A DNA stretch of 16,046 nt, taken from positions 1 to 16,046 of the forward strand of contig JAOZLK010000031.1 of the NCBI GenBank assembly GCA_029934875.1, given 5' to 3'. The notes under the pieces are model-generated. The model did not search any database and was not told the origin of the DNA. It saw nothing but the letters and a program-made list of their open reading frames with translations. Made by a program: the position numbers and the translations under genes. Positions 1 through 7,738 of this stretch are shown here, one piece after another. Numbering within the stretch: the first letter of the stretch is position 1; the number at the start of each line of letters is the position of its first letter. The stretch comes from Bacteroidales bacterium (GTDB lineage: Bacteria; Bacteroidota; Bacteroidia; Bacteroidales; GCA-2748055).

Positions 1-51
1 TCAAACACCAGTGATAGCAATATCGTGCCGGTTCGATCCCGGCTCTGGGCA
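1..51 (+). tRNA. tRNA-Leu (anticodon CAA), 3' part only
   Basis: The window opens inside the anticodon loop of a leucine tRNA. Bases 2-4 are the anticodon CAA (reads UUG codons), followed by the 3' anticodon stem ACCAG (7-11). A long type II variable arm follows, with stem GATA/TATC (13-16/21-24) closed by a GCAA tetraloop, which fits Leu rather than most other tRNAs. The T stem GCCGG/CCGGC (27-31/39-43) encloses the loop TTCGATC, and the 3' acceptor strand TCTGGGC (44-50) ends in discriminator A51. CCA is not encoded, since CAA follows. The 5' half, with the D arm, lies outside the window, so isoacceptor identity rests on the anticodon and variable arm. Confidence is high for a tRNA and good for Leu(CAA). 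Confidence 0.9.
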
Positions 52-66
52 CAATTCTCTTCCGGA

Positions 67-507
67 ATGTCAGATAAATCCACTTCCCCAGAAAAACAAC
101 TGGCCATTGATAAACGCTATTTAGCTATGGCCAGGATATGGGCATCCAACTCCTACTGCAAGCGCAGGCAGGTGGGTGCACTTCTGGTAAAGGATAAAAT
201 GATCATTTCGGACGGGTACAACGGAACGCCATCAGGTTTTGAAAATGAGTGTGAAGATGAGAATGATAATACCAAATCCTATGTTCTTCATGCCGAGGCC
301 AATGCCATCACGAAAGTTGCGAAATCGAATAATAGCAGTGATGGCTCAACCCTCTACATCACCACATCACCCTGCATTGAGTGTTCCAAACTAATTATCC
401 AGGCTGGTATCATCAGGGTGGTTTACGAAGAGAAATACAGGATCACCGACGGCCTCGATCTGTTAGAAAGGTCGCAGATTGAACTGATCCATATTGACGA
501 AATTTGA
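67..507 (+). CDS. dCMP deaminase (deoxycytidylate deaminase, ComEB-type)
   Basis: This 146-residue protein is a zinc-dependent cytidine/deoxycytidylate deaminase. It probably converts dCMP to dUMP in the cytosol, supplying thymidylate synthase. Visible motifs are the Y-N-G-T-P-S-G-F substrate-side motif near residues 51-58, the HAE zinc/catalytic motif (H75 ligand, E77 proton shuttle) and the PCxxC zinc motif (C103, C106). Length and motif order fit the family. I chose ATG at 67. The frame stays open back to a GTG at 25, but that lies inside the tRNA, so it cannot be the natural start. The gene begins 15 nt after the tRNA and is followed, with a 34-nt gap, by the S41 protease gene, so all three may share a transcript. 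No Shine-Dalgarno sequence stands out, as is common in this phylum. Confidence 0.93.
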   Translation: MSDKSTSPEKQLAIDKRYLAMARIWASNSYCKRRQVGALLVKDKMIISDGYNGTPSGFENECEDENDNTKSYVLHAEANAITKVAKSNNSSDGSTLYITTSPCIECSKLIIQAGIIRVVYEEKYRITDGLDLLERSQIELIHIDEI

Positions 508-541
508 GGAGATCCCCAGGAGGATCACAGGAAAGGAAACA

Positions 542-2203
542 ATGAAGATCAAGAAAGAAAAAATAGTCATCTTTTTGCCGCTTATTATCAGCCTTGCTAT
601 TCTGGTAGGGATTGTTCTTGGCAACTGGATTACAAGCATACGAATCCGCAGCATTGTTAACAACGAGGTTTCCAAGCAAAACTTTTCCATCAGGCCGGGA
701 GCCCATTCGGGATTCTCGCTGACTCCGAAAGGAAATAAGATCTCTTCAGCCCTGCAGTATATTTCTAACGAATATGTGGACACGGTCAATATCAACACTC
801 TGACTGATGTGGTCCTGCCGGACCTGGTCGAACAACTCGATCCACACTCTATTTATATTCCGGCCCGGGATTTCCAGCGGGCATCAGAACCTCTTGTTGG
901 AAATTTCAGCGGCATTGGTGTTTCTTTCAATATGACAGATGATACCGTAGCCATCATCAACACCATTCCCAACGGCCCCTCCATGAGGGTGGGTATAATG
1001 GCAGGTGATCGCATCATTATGGTGGATGATTCACTGGTTGCCGGTGTAAATATGCCCAGCGACGATATTGTAAAGATGTTAAAGGGTCCCAGGAATACTG
1101 AGGTTAAAGTCAGCATCTACCGGAGGGGAACAGAAAAGCCCATCGATTTTGAAATCACCCGAGATAAAATCCCACTGTACAGTGTGGATGTAGCCTATAT
1201 GGTAAACGAAAGCACCGGGTATATTAAGATTAACCAGTTTGCACAGACTACTTACAGGGAATTCATGGAGGCCATTGAGTCACTGAAAGCCCAGGGGGTA
1301 AATAAGCTGATCATCGACCTTAGACACAATGGGGGGGGGATTATGGATGCAGCCACCATGATTGCGGACCAGTTTCTGGGTGAGGGACAGCTGATCGTCT
1401 ACACCGAGGGACGTAATCGTCCGAGGGAGAACGATTATGCCACCTCACGCGGAATTCTGAAAGATGATAAAGTTGTTATTCTGATCAATGAATCAAGTGC
1501 ATCGGCCAGTGAGATACTTGCCGGGGCAATCCAGGATAATGACCGGGGCCTGATCATTGGGCGAAGGTCTTTTGGGAAAGGTCTTGTCCAGGAGGAGATG
1601 CGCTTCCAGGATGGATCCGCCTTGAGGCTTACTGTTGCCAGGTACTACACCCCGACGGGTAGAAGCATACAGCGCTCCTACGAAAACGGGACCGAAGATT
1701 ACTACTCCGACTTCCACGATCGGATCATGAATGGAGAACTGGAAAACTCGGACAGCATCAAGTTTGATGACACCCAGAAATTTGTCACTCCGGGCGGAAA
1801 GATCGTCTATGGAGGAGGGGGTATTATGCCCGATGTGTTTGTTCCCATCGACACTTCAGGCGTTTCTGATTACTACAACCGGGTCCGAAGCCTGGGACTG
1901 ATGTACCGCTTTGCCTTCTTCTTCACCGACCAGAAACGATCGGCCCTTGAACCCTATAAAACCGCCCGCGAGATTGAAGGATTCCTTGATAAGCAGGACC
2001 TGCTTCAGGATTTCGTTGAATACGCTGAGGACAAGGGTCTGGAGCCAAATGCCAAGGATATTCATACTTCCCGCGAGGTACTGCTTAAAACAATCAAGGC
2101 ATACATTGCCCGGAACATTATTGATAATGAAGGGTTCTATCCCATCATTGCAGATATTGACAATACGCTTTCCGTGGCCATCGATACCATTTCAGCGCTG
2201 TAG
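542..2203 (+). CDS. S41 family C-terminal processing peptidase (CtpA/Prc-like)
   Basis: A 553-residue envelope serine protease that likely trims or degrades periplasmic proteins from their C-termini. A single N-terminal hydrophobic segment (about residues 8-27, after a Lys-rich start) should act as a membrane anchor or uncleaved signal. A PDZ domain follows (about 122-196, with F-S-G-I-G-V), then the S41 catalytic domain (about 224-380). The catalytic serine lies in the motif S-A-S-A-S-E (S321) and the general-base lysine in F-G-K-G (K346). Their 25-residue spacing matches E. coli Prc (S430/K455). The tail after about 400 is helical and typical of Bacteroidota members. ATG at 542 gives a clean lysine-rich signal anchor. 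A TTG at 494 in the same frame would add 16 residues and overlap the dCMP deaminase gene, and is less likely. The conserved HNGGG motif is encoded by a run of nine G. Confidence 0.93.
   Translation: MKIKKEKIVIFLPLIISLAILVGIVLGNWITSIRIRSIVNNEVSKQNFSIRPGAHSGFSLTPKGNKISSALQYISNEYVDTVNINTLTDVVLPDLVEQLDPHSIYIPARDFQRASEPLVGNFSGIGVSFNMTDDTVAIINTIPNGPSMRVGIMAGDRIIMVDDSLVAGVNMPSDDIVKMLKGPRNTEVKVSIYRRGTEKPIDFEITRDKIPLYSVDVAYMVNESTGYIKINQFAQTTYREFMEAIESLKAQGVNKLIIDLRHNGGGIMDAATMIADQFLGEGQLIVYTEGRNRPRENDYATSRGILKDDKVVILINESSASASEILAGAIQDNDRGLIIGRRSFGKGLVQEEMRFQDGSALRLTVARYYTPTGRSIQRSYENGTEDYYSDFHDRIMNGELENSDSIKFDDTQKFVTPGGKIVYGGGGIMPDVFVPIDTSGVSDYYNRVRSLGLMYRFAFFFTDQKRSALEPYKTAREIEGFLDKQDLLQDFVEYAEDKGLEPNAKDIHTSREVLLKTIKAYIARNIIDNEGFYPIIADIDNTLSVAIDTISAL
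1331..1339 (+). repeat. G9 homopolymer inside the S41 protease gene
   Basis: Nine consecutive G bases encode the three glycines of the conserved H-N-G-G-G motif in the S41 domain. The reading frame is intact in this copy. Runs of this length can slip during replication, and a one-base change would truncate the protease within its catalytic domain. No regulation is demonstrated; the site is recorded because it is the longest G run I noticed. Confidence 0.6.
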
Positions 2204-2239
2204 CTGATCTATATTCTTCTGTGCTTTTTTAAACCCTGG

Positions 2240-2261
2240 CCCCTTTTTATCATCAAAGGGG
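2240..2261 (+). other. Hairpin between S41 protease and Spy-like gene
   Basis: A perfect 7-bp inverted repeat, CCCCTTT (2240-2246) and AAAGGGG (2255-2261), encloses an 8-nt loop. It lies 37 nt after the protease stop codon. On the plus strand it is not followed by a T run (GTGAAACG instead), so it is a weak terminator candidate. It could also be an mRNA-stabilising end or part of the leader of the downstream gene. Confidence 0.35.
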
Positions 2262-2276
2262 TGAAACGTTTAATAA

Positions 2277-2306
2277 GAAAAATCAAGGAATATGAAAAAT
2301 CAAGGA
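2277..2306 (+). repeat. 13-bp perfect direct repeat spanning the Spy-like start codon
   Basis: The sequence GAAAAATCAAGGA occurs at 2277-2289 and again at 2294-2306, separated by four bases (ATAT). The second copy begins at the G of the start codon ATG (2292-2294), so one copy is leader and the other encodes the first codons (K-N-Q-G). The CAAGGA in the first copy lies 2-3 nt from the ATG, too close for a standard Shine-Dalgarno. The repeat may be a small tandem duplication or a translational control site. Confidence 0.75.
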
Positions 2307-2834
2307 CTAAGATCAATTACAGTTCTGGCCATAGCGATGGTCATGCTTATTGGTGTCAATGCACAAAATTCAGGTGGAAAAGGAATGGGGCCGGGTGGTC
2401 AGGCTTATGACCAGGGTGGTCGGGGATATGGACCGTGTGGCCAGGCTTATGGCCCGGGATATGGTCAGTATGACCAAACCTTTCTGAATCTGAGCGATGA
2501 GCAAAAAGAAGAGCTCAAGACCCTTAGGCTGAAACATTACAAGGAAATTAAACCCCTCAGGGCTGAAATGGGCGAGTTACAGGCCAGGCAGAGAACCCTG
2601 ATGTCGCAGGAGGAGGTCGATGTAAAATCTGTAAATAAACTGATCGATGAAAAGACCAGCCTGATGAATGACATGCAGAAAAAGAAAGTAAATCACCAGC
2701 TGGCATTCAGGGAGATCCTGACAGATGAACAGCAAATGATGCTTGACCAGAAGCGAATGCTCGGCGGAAAAAGGAAGGCCGGACGGGGCTACAAAATGAA
2801 TCACTCCGGGCCTGGCCGGGGAATGGGAGTGTAA
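2292..2834 (+). CDS. Spy/CpxP-like periplasmic protein (LTxxQ family)
   Basis: A 180-residue secreted protein. Residues 1-24 form a signal peptide (basic start, hydrophobic core, V-N-A before Q25). Residues 27-62 are Gly/Tyr/Gln-rich with imperfect repeats of the type G-Q-A-Y and G-Y-G-P, and hold the only cysteine (C49). Residues 63-160 are strongly helical and charged, with L-S-D-E-Q near the start and L-T-D-E-Q-Q near the end, the paired LTxxQ-type motifs of Spy/CpxP/zinc-resistance chaperones. The C-terminus is Gly/Lys/Arg-rich. By family, it could be an ATP-independent periplasmic chaperone or metal/stress-response protein; no partner sensor kinase or efflux gene is adjacent to support metal resistance. 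It ends 19 nt before a strong bidirectional terminator. The family call is good, the precise role unknown. Confidence 0.75.
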   Translation: MKNQGLRSITVLAIAMVMLIGVNAQNSGGKGMGPGGQAYDQGGRGYGPCGQAYGPGYGQYDQTFLNLSDEQKEELKTLRLKHYKEIKPLRAEMGELQARQRTLMSQEEVDVKSVNKLIDEKTSLMNDMQKKKVNHQLAFREILTDEQQMMLDQKRMLGGKRKAGRGYKMNHSGPGRGMGV

Positions 2835-2853
2835 AGGTATATTACTAAAAAAT

Positions 2854-2901
2854 AAACAGGTCTTTCCGGGGTTTACTGATTAATCCCGGTGGGGCCTGTT
2901 T
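2854..2901. terminator. Bidirectional rho-independent terminator
   Basis: The outer stem AAACAGG (2854-2860)/CCTGTTT (2895-2901) continues to an inner stem CCGGG (2866-2870)/CCCGG (2885-2889), with small mismatches between and a loop of about 14 nt. The plus strand continues into the T-rich TCTATTTTC, and the minus strand reads into ATTTTTTAG. It lies exactly between two convergent genes (ends at 2834 and 2908), so it should stop transcription from both sides. Confidence 0.85.
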
Positions 2902-2907
2902 CTATTT

Positions 2908-3708
2908 TCAAGGAAAGAGGCCGCTGGAGAATTCGAGCAGGACCTTTGCAGCAGGCTCAGCTTCCTCAATAAAACCCATGTGCCCGCTTTCCTTCAGGCG
3001 CACATACGAAGCATGAGGTGCCATTTGCAAAAGCCTGTCAAAGACTTCCCCGGGAATATAGTTATCCCCTTCGCCTCCTATCAGCAATAAGGGCAATGAA
3101 GAATCGGCAAGCCTGGCAGAATGATCAGCACGCATCTTCATGCCTTTTAAAAGCGCCATCGTACCCTTATCTCCGTTGCTGTGCGCAATTTCCTGACAGC
3201 GCTTAAGCTGACTCTCCAGCCTGTCAACATTAATGTCTGCAAAGGCTTTAGGGATATTCACATTAATAATCTGTCGTTTTCGCCCACACAAAATCAGACT
3301 GATCTCCCTATCACGATTTGCCTTCTTTTCAGCATTATCAGCAAAACAGGTGGAGTGAAAAAGAACATAGCCCGCCAGTTTTTCGGGGTGGCGCGAAGCA
3401 AATTCCATGCAAATATATCCTCCCATGGAATGACCCACAAGGATAACCTTGTGAATACCTTCCCTTTCCAGAACTAATTCTACCGAATCTGCCAGGTCTG
3501 CCATGGAGTGTTCCTTACCCCAGCTTCCGGATCGTCCATGTCCGGGAATATCCAGGGATATAACTCTGTACTGGCCGGCCAGGAGGGGTACAAAATCCTC
3601 CCAGATTTCTCCACTCTCCATGTAACCATGTAAAAGAAAGATACAGGCCCCCGATCCATGGTCGGTGTAAGAGACCTCAATACCCTTAAAATTAATGCTC
3701 TTTCTCAT
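2908..3708 (-). CDS. Alpha/beta hydrolase fold protein
   Basis: A 266-residue soluble alpha/beta hydrolase. The catalytic triad is readable: the nucleophile elbow G-H-S-M-G-G (S94), the acid in G-G-E-G-D-N-Y (D215) and the histidine in E-S-G-H-M-G-F (H243). The H-G-Y motif at residues 27-29 forms the oxyanion side. Length and motif spacing are normal for a cytosolic esterase, peptidase or lactonase of this superfamily, and the substrate cannot be read from sequence. No signal peptide is seen. It lies 15 nt downstream of the aminopeptidase P-like gene on the same strand, so the two are probably co-transcribed. An iminopeptidase-type role would fit a proline-peptide theme, but that is a guess from context only. 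Confidence 0.85.
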   Translation of the reverse strand: MRKSINFKGIEVSYTDHGSGACIFLLHGYMESGEIWEDFVPLLAGQYRVISLDIPGHGRSGSWGKEHSMADLADSVELVLEREGIHKVILVGHSMGGYICMEFASRHPEKLAGYVLFHSTCFADNAEKKANRDREISLILCGRKRQIINVNIPKAFADINVDRLESQLKRCQEIAHSNGDKGTMALLKGMKMRADHSARLADSSLPLLLIGGEGDNYIPGEVFDRLLQMAPHASYVRLKESGHMGFIEEAEPAAKVLLEFSSGLFP

Positions 3709-3723
3709 TTTCTACATCAAGTT

Positions 3724-4959
3724 TCATTGCATCAAATCTTCAATCTCCCCGGCTTCAATAGGGATATCTGCCATCAGGTCGATCGGTCCTTTTTCGCTAA
3801 TCAGGATATCATTTTCAAGCCGGATTCCTACACCTTCATCCTGTATATAAATTCCTGGTTCACAGGTAAGAACCATGCCGGGAGCAAAGGGTTTTGCGCG
3901 GTCAAATGGGTCATGTACATCCATTCCAAGCGAGTGGGAGGTTCCGTGCATGAAATATTTCTTCCATAGAGGTTCGGACAAATCCTTCTGCCGGGCCTCT
4001 TCCATGGTATAGAGCCCAAGCAAAATATGCTGTTCCTCCCACAGTTCACCGACCTGCCTGTGGAAATCGCCCATCAGAACACCCGGCACCATTAAATCTC
4101 TTGCTTGAACAAATACCTTGTAAACAGAGTCATATAGTTCTCGCTGACGCCTGGAAAATTTTCCGCTTACGGGCAGGGTCCGCGAACAATCAGCCGCATA
4201 GTTATTCAGCTCGGCTCCGAAATCCATCAATACCAAATCGTCCTTGCGGAGAATTTTATCGTTCTCTACATAGTGAAGAACCAGGGCATTTGTCCCGGAA
4301 GCTACAATCGGTTCAAAAGCATGCCCCCGGGCACCCCTCCTTGTAAACTCAGCTGCAAGCTCCGCCTCAAGCTCATACTCGTACATTCCAGGCTTAAGCT
4401 CATTCAGCACCCTGTAAAAAGCCGAACGGGTGATGGAGCAGGCCTTTCTTATCTCTTCAATCTCTTCAGGCTCCTTGACCATCCTCAGCTGCTTCATCAA
4501 AGGCTCCAGGCTATTACGCTCAGTGAAGGGATAAAGGCTTGCAATTCTATCATATAGAGGGGCATCAGGCATCTTACTCTGAAACAGTAAGCTTGCATCA
4601 GTTAGCTTCTTTTCAAGGAAAGCCTCCAACTCATCCAGCCATCTGACTTCTTTTATCCCTGATAGGCTGAGCGCTTCCTCAAAGGAGAGTAGGAACCCCG
4701 ACCACAGCTGTGTTTTTGGATCCGGCCTCCTGATAAAAAGGGTTTCACCTCCTGAAGAGATGATCAAAACACTCTCTTGCTGGAAAATTCCGCTTAAATA
4801 GAAAAAATCTGAATGCTGCCTGTAGGGATAAAATTGATCCCCGTTTCGGGGCCTTTGAGGATTGGAACAAACAACTGCCAAGGCCCTGTCGGGAAGTAGC
4901 TTAACAAGTTTTGAACGGTTCCGGATAAAAAGGTCTGAAGAGATGGGAACAGATCTCAT
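3724..4959 (-). CDS. Aminopeptidase P family (M24B) metallopeptidase, paralogue 1
   Basis: A 411-residue Xaa-Pro aminopeptidase-like enzyme, predicted to remove N-terminal residues preceding proline using two Mn/Co ions. An AMP_N-type N-terminal domain carries Y-R-Q-H-S-D-F-F-Y-L-S-G near residues 46-57. The C-terminal pita-bread domain has all five metal ligands: D246 (in L-M-D-F-G-A-E), D257 (A-D-C-S-R-T-L-P), H342 (H-G-T-S-H-S-L-G), E367 (C-E-P-G) and E382 (R-L-E-N-D). It is slightly shorter than E. coli PepP (about 440). There is no signal peptide, so it is likely cytosolic. It is transcribed divergently from sdhC and heads a probable two-gene unit with the downstream alpha/beta hydrolase. 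A second, more diverged family member lies at 8528-9916. Confidence 0.92.
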   Translation of the reverse strand: MRSVPISSDLFIRNRSKLVKLLPDRALAVVCSNPQRPRNGDQFYPYRQHSDFFYLSGIFQQESVLIISSGGETLFIRRPDPKTQLWSGFLLSFEEALSLSGIKEVRWLDELEAFLEKKLTDASLLFQSKMPDAPLYDRIASLYPFTERNSLEPLMKQLRMVKEPEEIEEIRKACSITRSAFYRVLNELKPGMYEYELEAELAAEFTRRGARGHAFEPIVASGTNALVLHYVENDKILRKDDLVLMDFGAELNNYAADCSRTLPVSGKFSRRQRELYDSVYKVFVQARDLMVPGVLMGDFHRQVGELWEEQHILLGLYTMEEARQKDLSEPLWKKYFMHGTSHSLGMDVHDPFDRAKPFAPGMVLTCEPGIYIQDEGVGIRLENDILISEKGPIDLMADIPIEAGEIEDLMQ

Positions 4960-5040
4960 GGCACATAATTAATTTCGCAGGTCAGGAGCATAAATGTTGT
5001 AAGAAATGTTTTAGATACTGTAATGACAATCCAGAAATGC

Positions 5041-5048
5041 TATATTTG
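5041..5048 (+). promoter_or_regulatory. Bacteroidota -7 element upstream of sdhC
   Basis: TATATTTG matches the TAnnTTTG -7 consensus of Bacteroidota. A start site a few bases downstream would leave a leader of about 40 nt before the sdhC ATG at 5094. No clear -33 TTTG is present at the usual distance. The 134-bp gap also serves the divergent aminopeptidase gene, for which I found no good motif. Confidence 0.6.
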
Positions 5049-5093
5049 TTTGCACCCCATGCAATTTAAGTAACTTATTTTAATTGAACCTTT

Positions 5094-5759
5094 ATGTCCA
5101 CAATTTTCACCTCCTCCATCGGAAAGAAACTAATGATGTCGCTGGCTGGGTTTTTCCTCCTGGCTTTCCTGTTGGTTCACCTAGGGATCAACCTGTTGGT
5201 TATCATTTATGATGACCCCATGGTGTACAACAAGGTAGCTCATTTCATGGGCACCAATATTCTGGTCAAGATTTTTGAGATTGTATTGATGGGTGGTATT
5301 CTTTTGCATATCATTTACGCCCTGATCCTGCAGATCCAGAATTGGATTGCCCGACCCAAAAGGTACAGTAAAGCCAACTATTCCAACACCTCGTTCTTTT
5401 CAAAATTTATGATCCATACAGCGATCATAACCCTGGTGTTTCTTGCCATTCATTTCGCAGACTTCTATTTTAAAGCAAAGTTTGGTCACACCGAGACCCT
5501 GGTGGTAGACGGAGTATTGTATCACGATTTAGCCACCGAAATTGTAGACAAGTTCAAAATGCTCCCCTTCGTGGTTTTCTATATTGCCGCATTCATTTTC
5601 CTGGGGTTTCACCTGGTACATGGTTTTCAGTCTGCATTCAAAACCTATGGTCTTGACAACAGTCGTTTCACTCCGGTGATCCAGGCGCTGGCCATTGTTT
5701 ATTCAGTGGTTATTGTTGGTGGCAATACCATGATCCCACTGATGATTTACTTCTCGTAA
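5094..5759 (+). CDS. sdhC: Succinate dehydrogenase/fumarate reductase cytochrome b subunit (B-type)
   Basis: A 221-residue integral membrane protein, the single five-helix anchor of a B-type succinate:quinone oxidoreductase. It binds heme and exchanges electrons between quinone/quinol and the SdhB iron-sulphur chain. Hydrophobic helices lie around residues 14-38, 56-80, 105-125, 157-178 and 192-218. Membrane histidines suited as ligands for two b hemes are H29, H72, H120 and H173 or H176. The Wolinella-type protein uses four equivalent histidines. There is no separate SdhD, consistent with the B-type. It is the first gene of sdhCAB, with sdhA following after 18 nt. Direction of catalysis (succinate oxidation or fumarate reduction) cannot be decided from sequence. 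Confidence 0.93.
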   Translation: MSTIFTSSIGKKLMMSLAGFFLLAFLLVHLGINLLVIIYDDPMVYNKVAHFMGTNILVKIFEIVLMGGILLHIIYALILQIQNWIARPKRYSKANYSNTSFFSKFMIHTAIITLVFLAIHFADFYFKAKFGHTETLVVDGVLYHDLATEIVDKFKMLPFVVFYIAAFIFLGFHLVHGFQSAFKTYGLDNSRFTPVIQALAIVYSVVIVGGNTMIPLMIYFS

Positions 5760-5777
5760 AAAAACAATTTTTTCATT

Positions 5778-7718
5778 ATGCATAGAATTCATTCCAATAT
5801 ACCCGAGGGGCCGCTGACAGAAAAGTGGTCCAGCTATAAATCCAATCAGAACCTGGTCAACCCGGCCAACAAACGTAAACTGGATATTATCGTGGTTGGA
5901 ACCGGCCTGGCTGGAGGAGCCGCTGCCGCATCCCTGGCTGAAATGGGTTTCAAGGTAAAATCATTTTGCTACCAGGACAGCCCAAGGAGGGCCCACAGTA
6001 TTGCAGCACAGGGTGGAATTAATGCAGCAAAGAATTACCAGAATGACGGAGACAGCATTTTCAGGCTCTTTTTCGATACAGTAAAGGGAGGTGATTACCG
6101 ATCCAGGGAAGGTAATGTCTACAGGCTTGCCGAGGTGAGCAACCAGATTATTGACCAGTGCGTGGCCCAGGGAGTACCCTTTGCCAGGGAATATGGAGGA
6201 ACGCTGGATAACCGGTCCTTTGGTGGAGCACTGGTTTCAAGAACCTTCTATGCAAGGGGGCAAACCGGCCAACAGCTGCTGCTGGGGGCTTACCAGTCTC
6301 TTAGCCGGCAAATCAAGCAAGGGAATGTTGAAATGTATCCCCGTATGGAAATGCAAAACCTGGTGATGGTGGACGGGAAGGCCCGCGGAATCATCTGCAG
6401 GGATGTGATCACCGGCAAACTGGAACGCTTCAGTGCACACGCAGTGGTCCTTGCCACCGGAGGATACGGTAATGTCTTTTTCCTCTCTACCATGGCCATG
6501 GGAGCCAATGCAAGTGCAATATGGCAGTGTCACAAAAAGGGAGCCCTGTTTGGAAACCCCTGTTATGTTCAGATTCACCCCACCTGCATCCCGGTACACG
6601 GTGAATACCAGTCGAAGCTAACCCTGATGAGTGAAAGCCTGAGAAATGACGGACGCATCTGGGTGCCGAAAAATAAGGAAGATGCAGAAAAATTACAGAA
6701 GGGTGAGATCAGCGGATCTGAAATTCCCGAGGAAAACAGGGACTATTACCTGGAAAGGCGCTATCCGGCCTTTGGGAACCTGGTTCCCAGGGATGTGGCT
6801 TCACGTGCTGCCAAGGAAAGGTGTGATGCCGGATATGGGGTTAACTCTACCGGGCTTGCTGTTTTCCTCGATTTTAAAGATTCCATTGCCCGACTGGGGA
6901 AAGATGTGATTGAAGCAAAATACGGGAACCTCTTCCAGATGTACGAGAAGATCACCGATGACAATCCCTATGAGATGCCGATGATGATATACCCGGCCAT
7001 TCACTACTCCATGGGAGGCATCTGGGTAGATTACGAATTGCAGACAACCGTTCCGGGGCTATTTGCCACAGGCGAATCAAATTTCTCGGACCATGGTGCG
7101 AACCGACTGGGTGCTTCAGCACTCATGCAGGGACTGGCTGATGGCTATTTCGTATTGCCTTATACCATTCAAAACTACCTGGCACATGAAATCAATACCC
7201 CAAGGTTCCCGACCGATTTAAAGGAGTTTGAGCAAGCCGAAAGTGAAGTTAGGAAACGCCTTGAAGATTTGATGGCAGTGAAGGGTAGCCAAACTGTGGA
7301 TACGATTCATAAGCGACTGGGGAAGATCATGTGGGATTATGTGGGTATGGCAAGGAACAAGGACGGACTGGAACTTGCAATCGAAGAAATCCAGAACCTG
7401 AAAGAAGATTTTTGGAACAATCTGAAAATTCCGGGCGAAATGGATGATTTAAATCCTGAGCTTCAAAAAGCCACCCGGCTGGCCGATTTCCTGGAACTTG
7501 GAGAACTGATGGCTATGGATGCCATGCACAGGGAGGAATCGTGTGGCGGACACTTCAGGGAGGAATTCCAAACCGGAGAGGGTGAGGCACTGCGGAACGA
7601 CAAGGATTTTGCATATGTAGCCGCGTGGGAGTATAAGGGTGAAGGAAAGGAACCAGAGCTTCACAAAGAAGCCCTGAAGTTTGAAAATGTTGAATTGAAG
7701 CAAAGAAATTATAAGTAA
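5778..7718 (+). CDS. sdhA: Succinate dehydrogenase/fumarate reductase flavoprotein subunit
   Basis: A 646-residue FAD subunit that interconverts succinate and fumarate at the cytoplasmic face. The dinucleotide-binding loop G-T-G-L-A-G-G starts at residue 41, after a K-L-D-I-I-V-V strand. H73 in [10 protein letters not shown] is the expected covalent FAD attachment histidine. Active-site segments include H-P-T-C-I-P, the R-D-V-A-S-R-A motif with the proton-relay arginine, and the late [16 protein letters not shown] block that holds the flavin. Length and the N-terminal extension (about 35 residues ahead of the FAD fold) match Bacteroidota homologues. It is the middle gene of sdhCAB, 20 nt before sdhB. 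It is a distant paralogue of NadB at 12918-14492. Confidence 0.96.
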   Translation: MHRIHSNIPEGPLTEKWSSYKSNQNLVNPANKRKLDIIVVGTGLAGGAAAASLAEMGFKVKSFCYQDSPRRAHSIAAQGGINAAKNYQNDGDSIFRLFFDTVKGGDYRSREGNVYRLAEVSNQIIDQCVAQGVPFAREYGGTLDNRSFGGALVSRTFYARGQTGQQLLLGAYQSLSRQIKQGNVEMYPRMEMQNLVMVDGKARGIICRDVITGKLERFSAHAVVLATGGYGNVFFLSTMAMGANASAIWQCHKKGALFGNPCYVQIHPTCIPVHGEYQSKLTLMSESLRNDGRIWVPKNKEDAEKLQKGEISGSEIPEENRDYYLERRYPAFGNLVPRDVASRAAKERCDAGYGVNSTGLAVFLDFKDSIARLGKDVIEAKYGNLFQMYEKITDDNPYEMPMMIYPAIHYSMGGIWVDYELQTTVPGLFATGESNFSDHGANRLGASALMQGLADGYFVLPYTIQNYLAHEINTPRFPTDLKEFEQAESEVRKRLEDLMAVKGSQTVDTIHKRLGKIMWDYVGMARNKDGLELAIEEIQNLKEDFWNNLKIPGEMDDLNPELQKATRLADFLELGELMAMDAMHREESCGGHFREEFQTGEGEALRNDKDFAYVAAWEYKGEGKEPELHKEALKFENVELKQRNYK

Positions 7719-7738
7719 CAAGGAATAAGCTTTAGCAT

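Noticed and set aside
25..66. Upstream GTG start for the dCMP deaminase, adding 14 residues
   Set aside because: The extension is encoded by the T arm and acceptor stem of the tRNA-Leu, and the added residues do not resemble the family N-terminus.
494..541. TTG start for the S41 protease overlapping the deaminase gene
   Set aside because: ATG 542 gives a normal lysine-rich signal anchor. The extra 16 residues are polar and would displace the signal segment from the N-terminus.
2370..2478. Gly-rich repeats as a possible CRISPR-like or minisatellite array
   Set aside because: Units are short, imperfect and in frame within a secreted protein; there are no regular spacers.
4960..5093. Promoter for the minus-strand aminopeptidase in the sdhC divergent gap
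   Set aside because: No TAnnTTTG match was found on the minus strand here, so no site is listed although a promoter must exist nearby.
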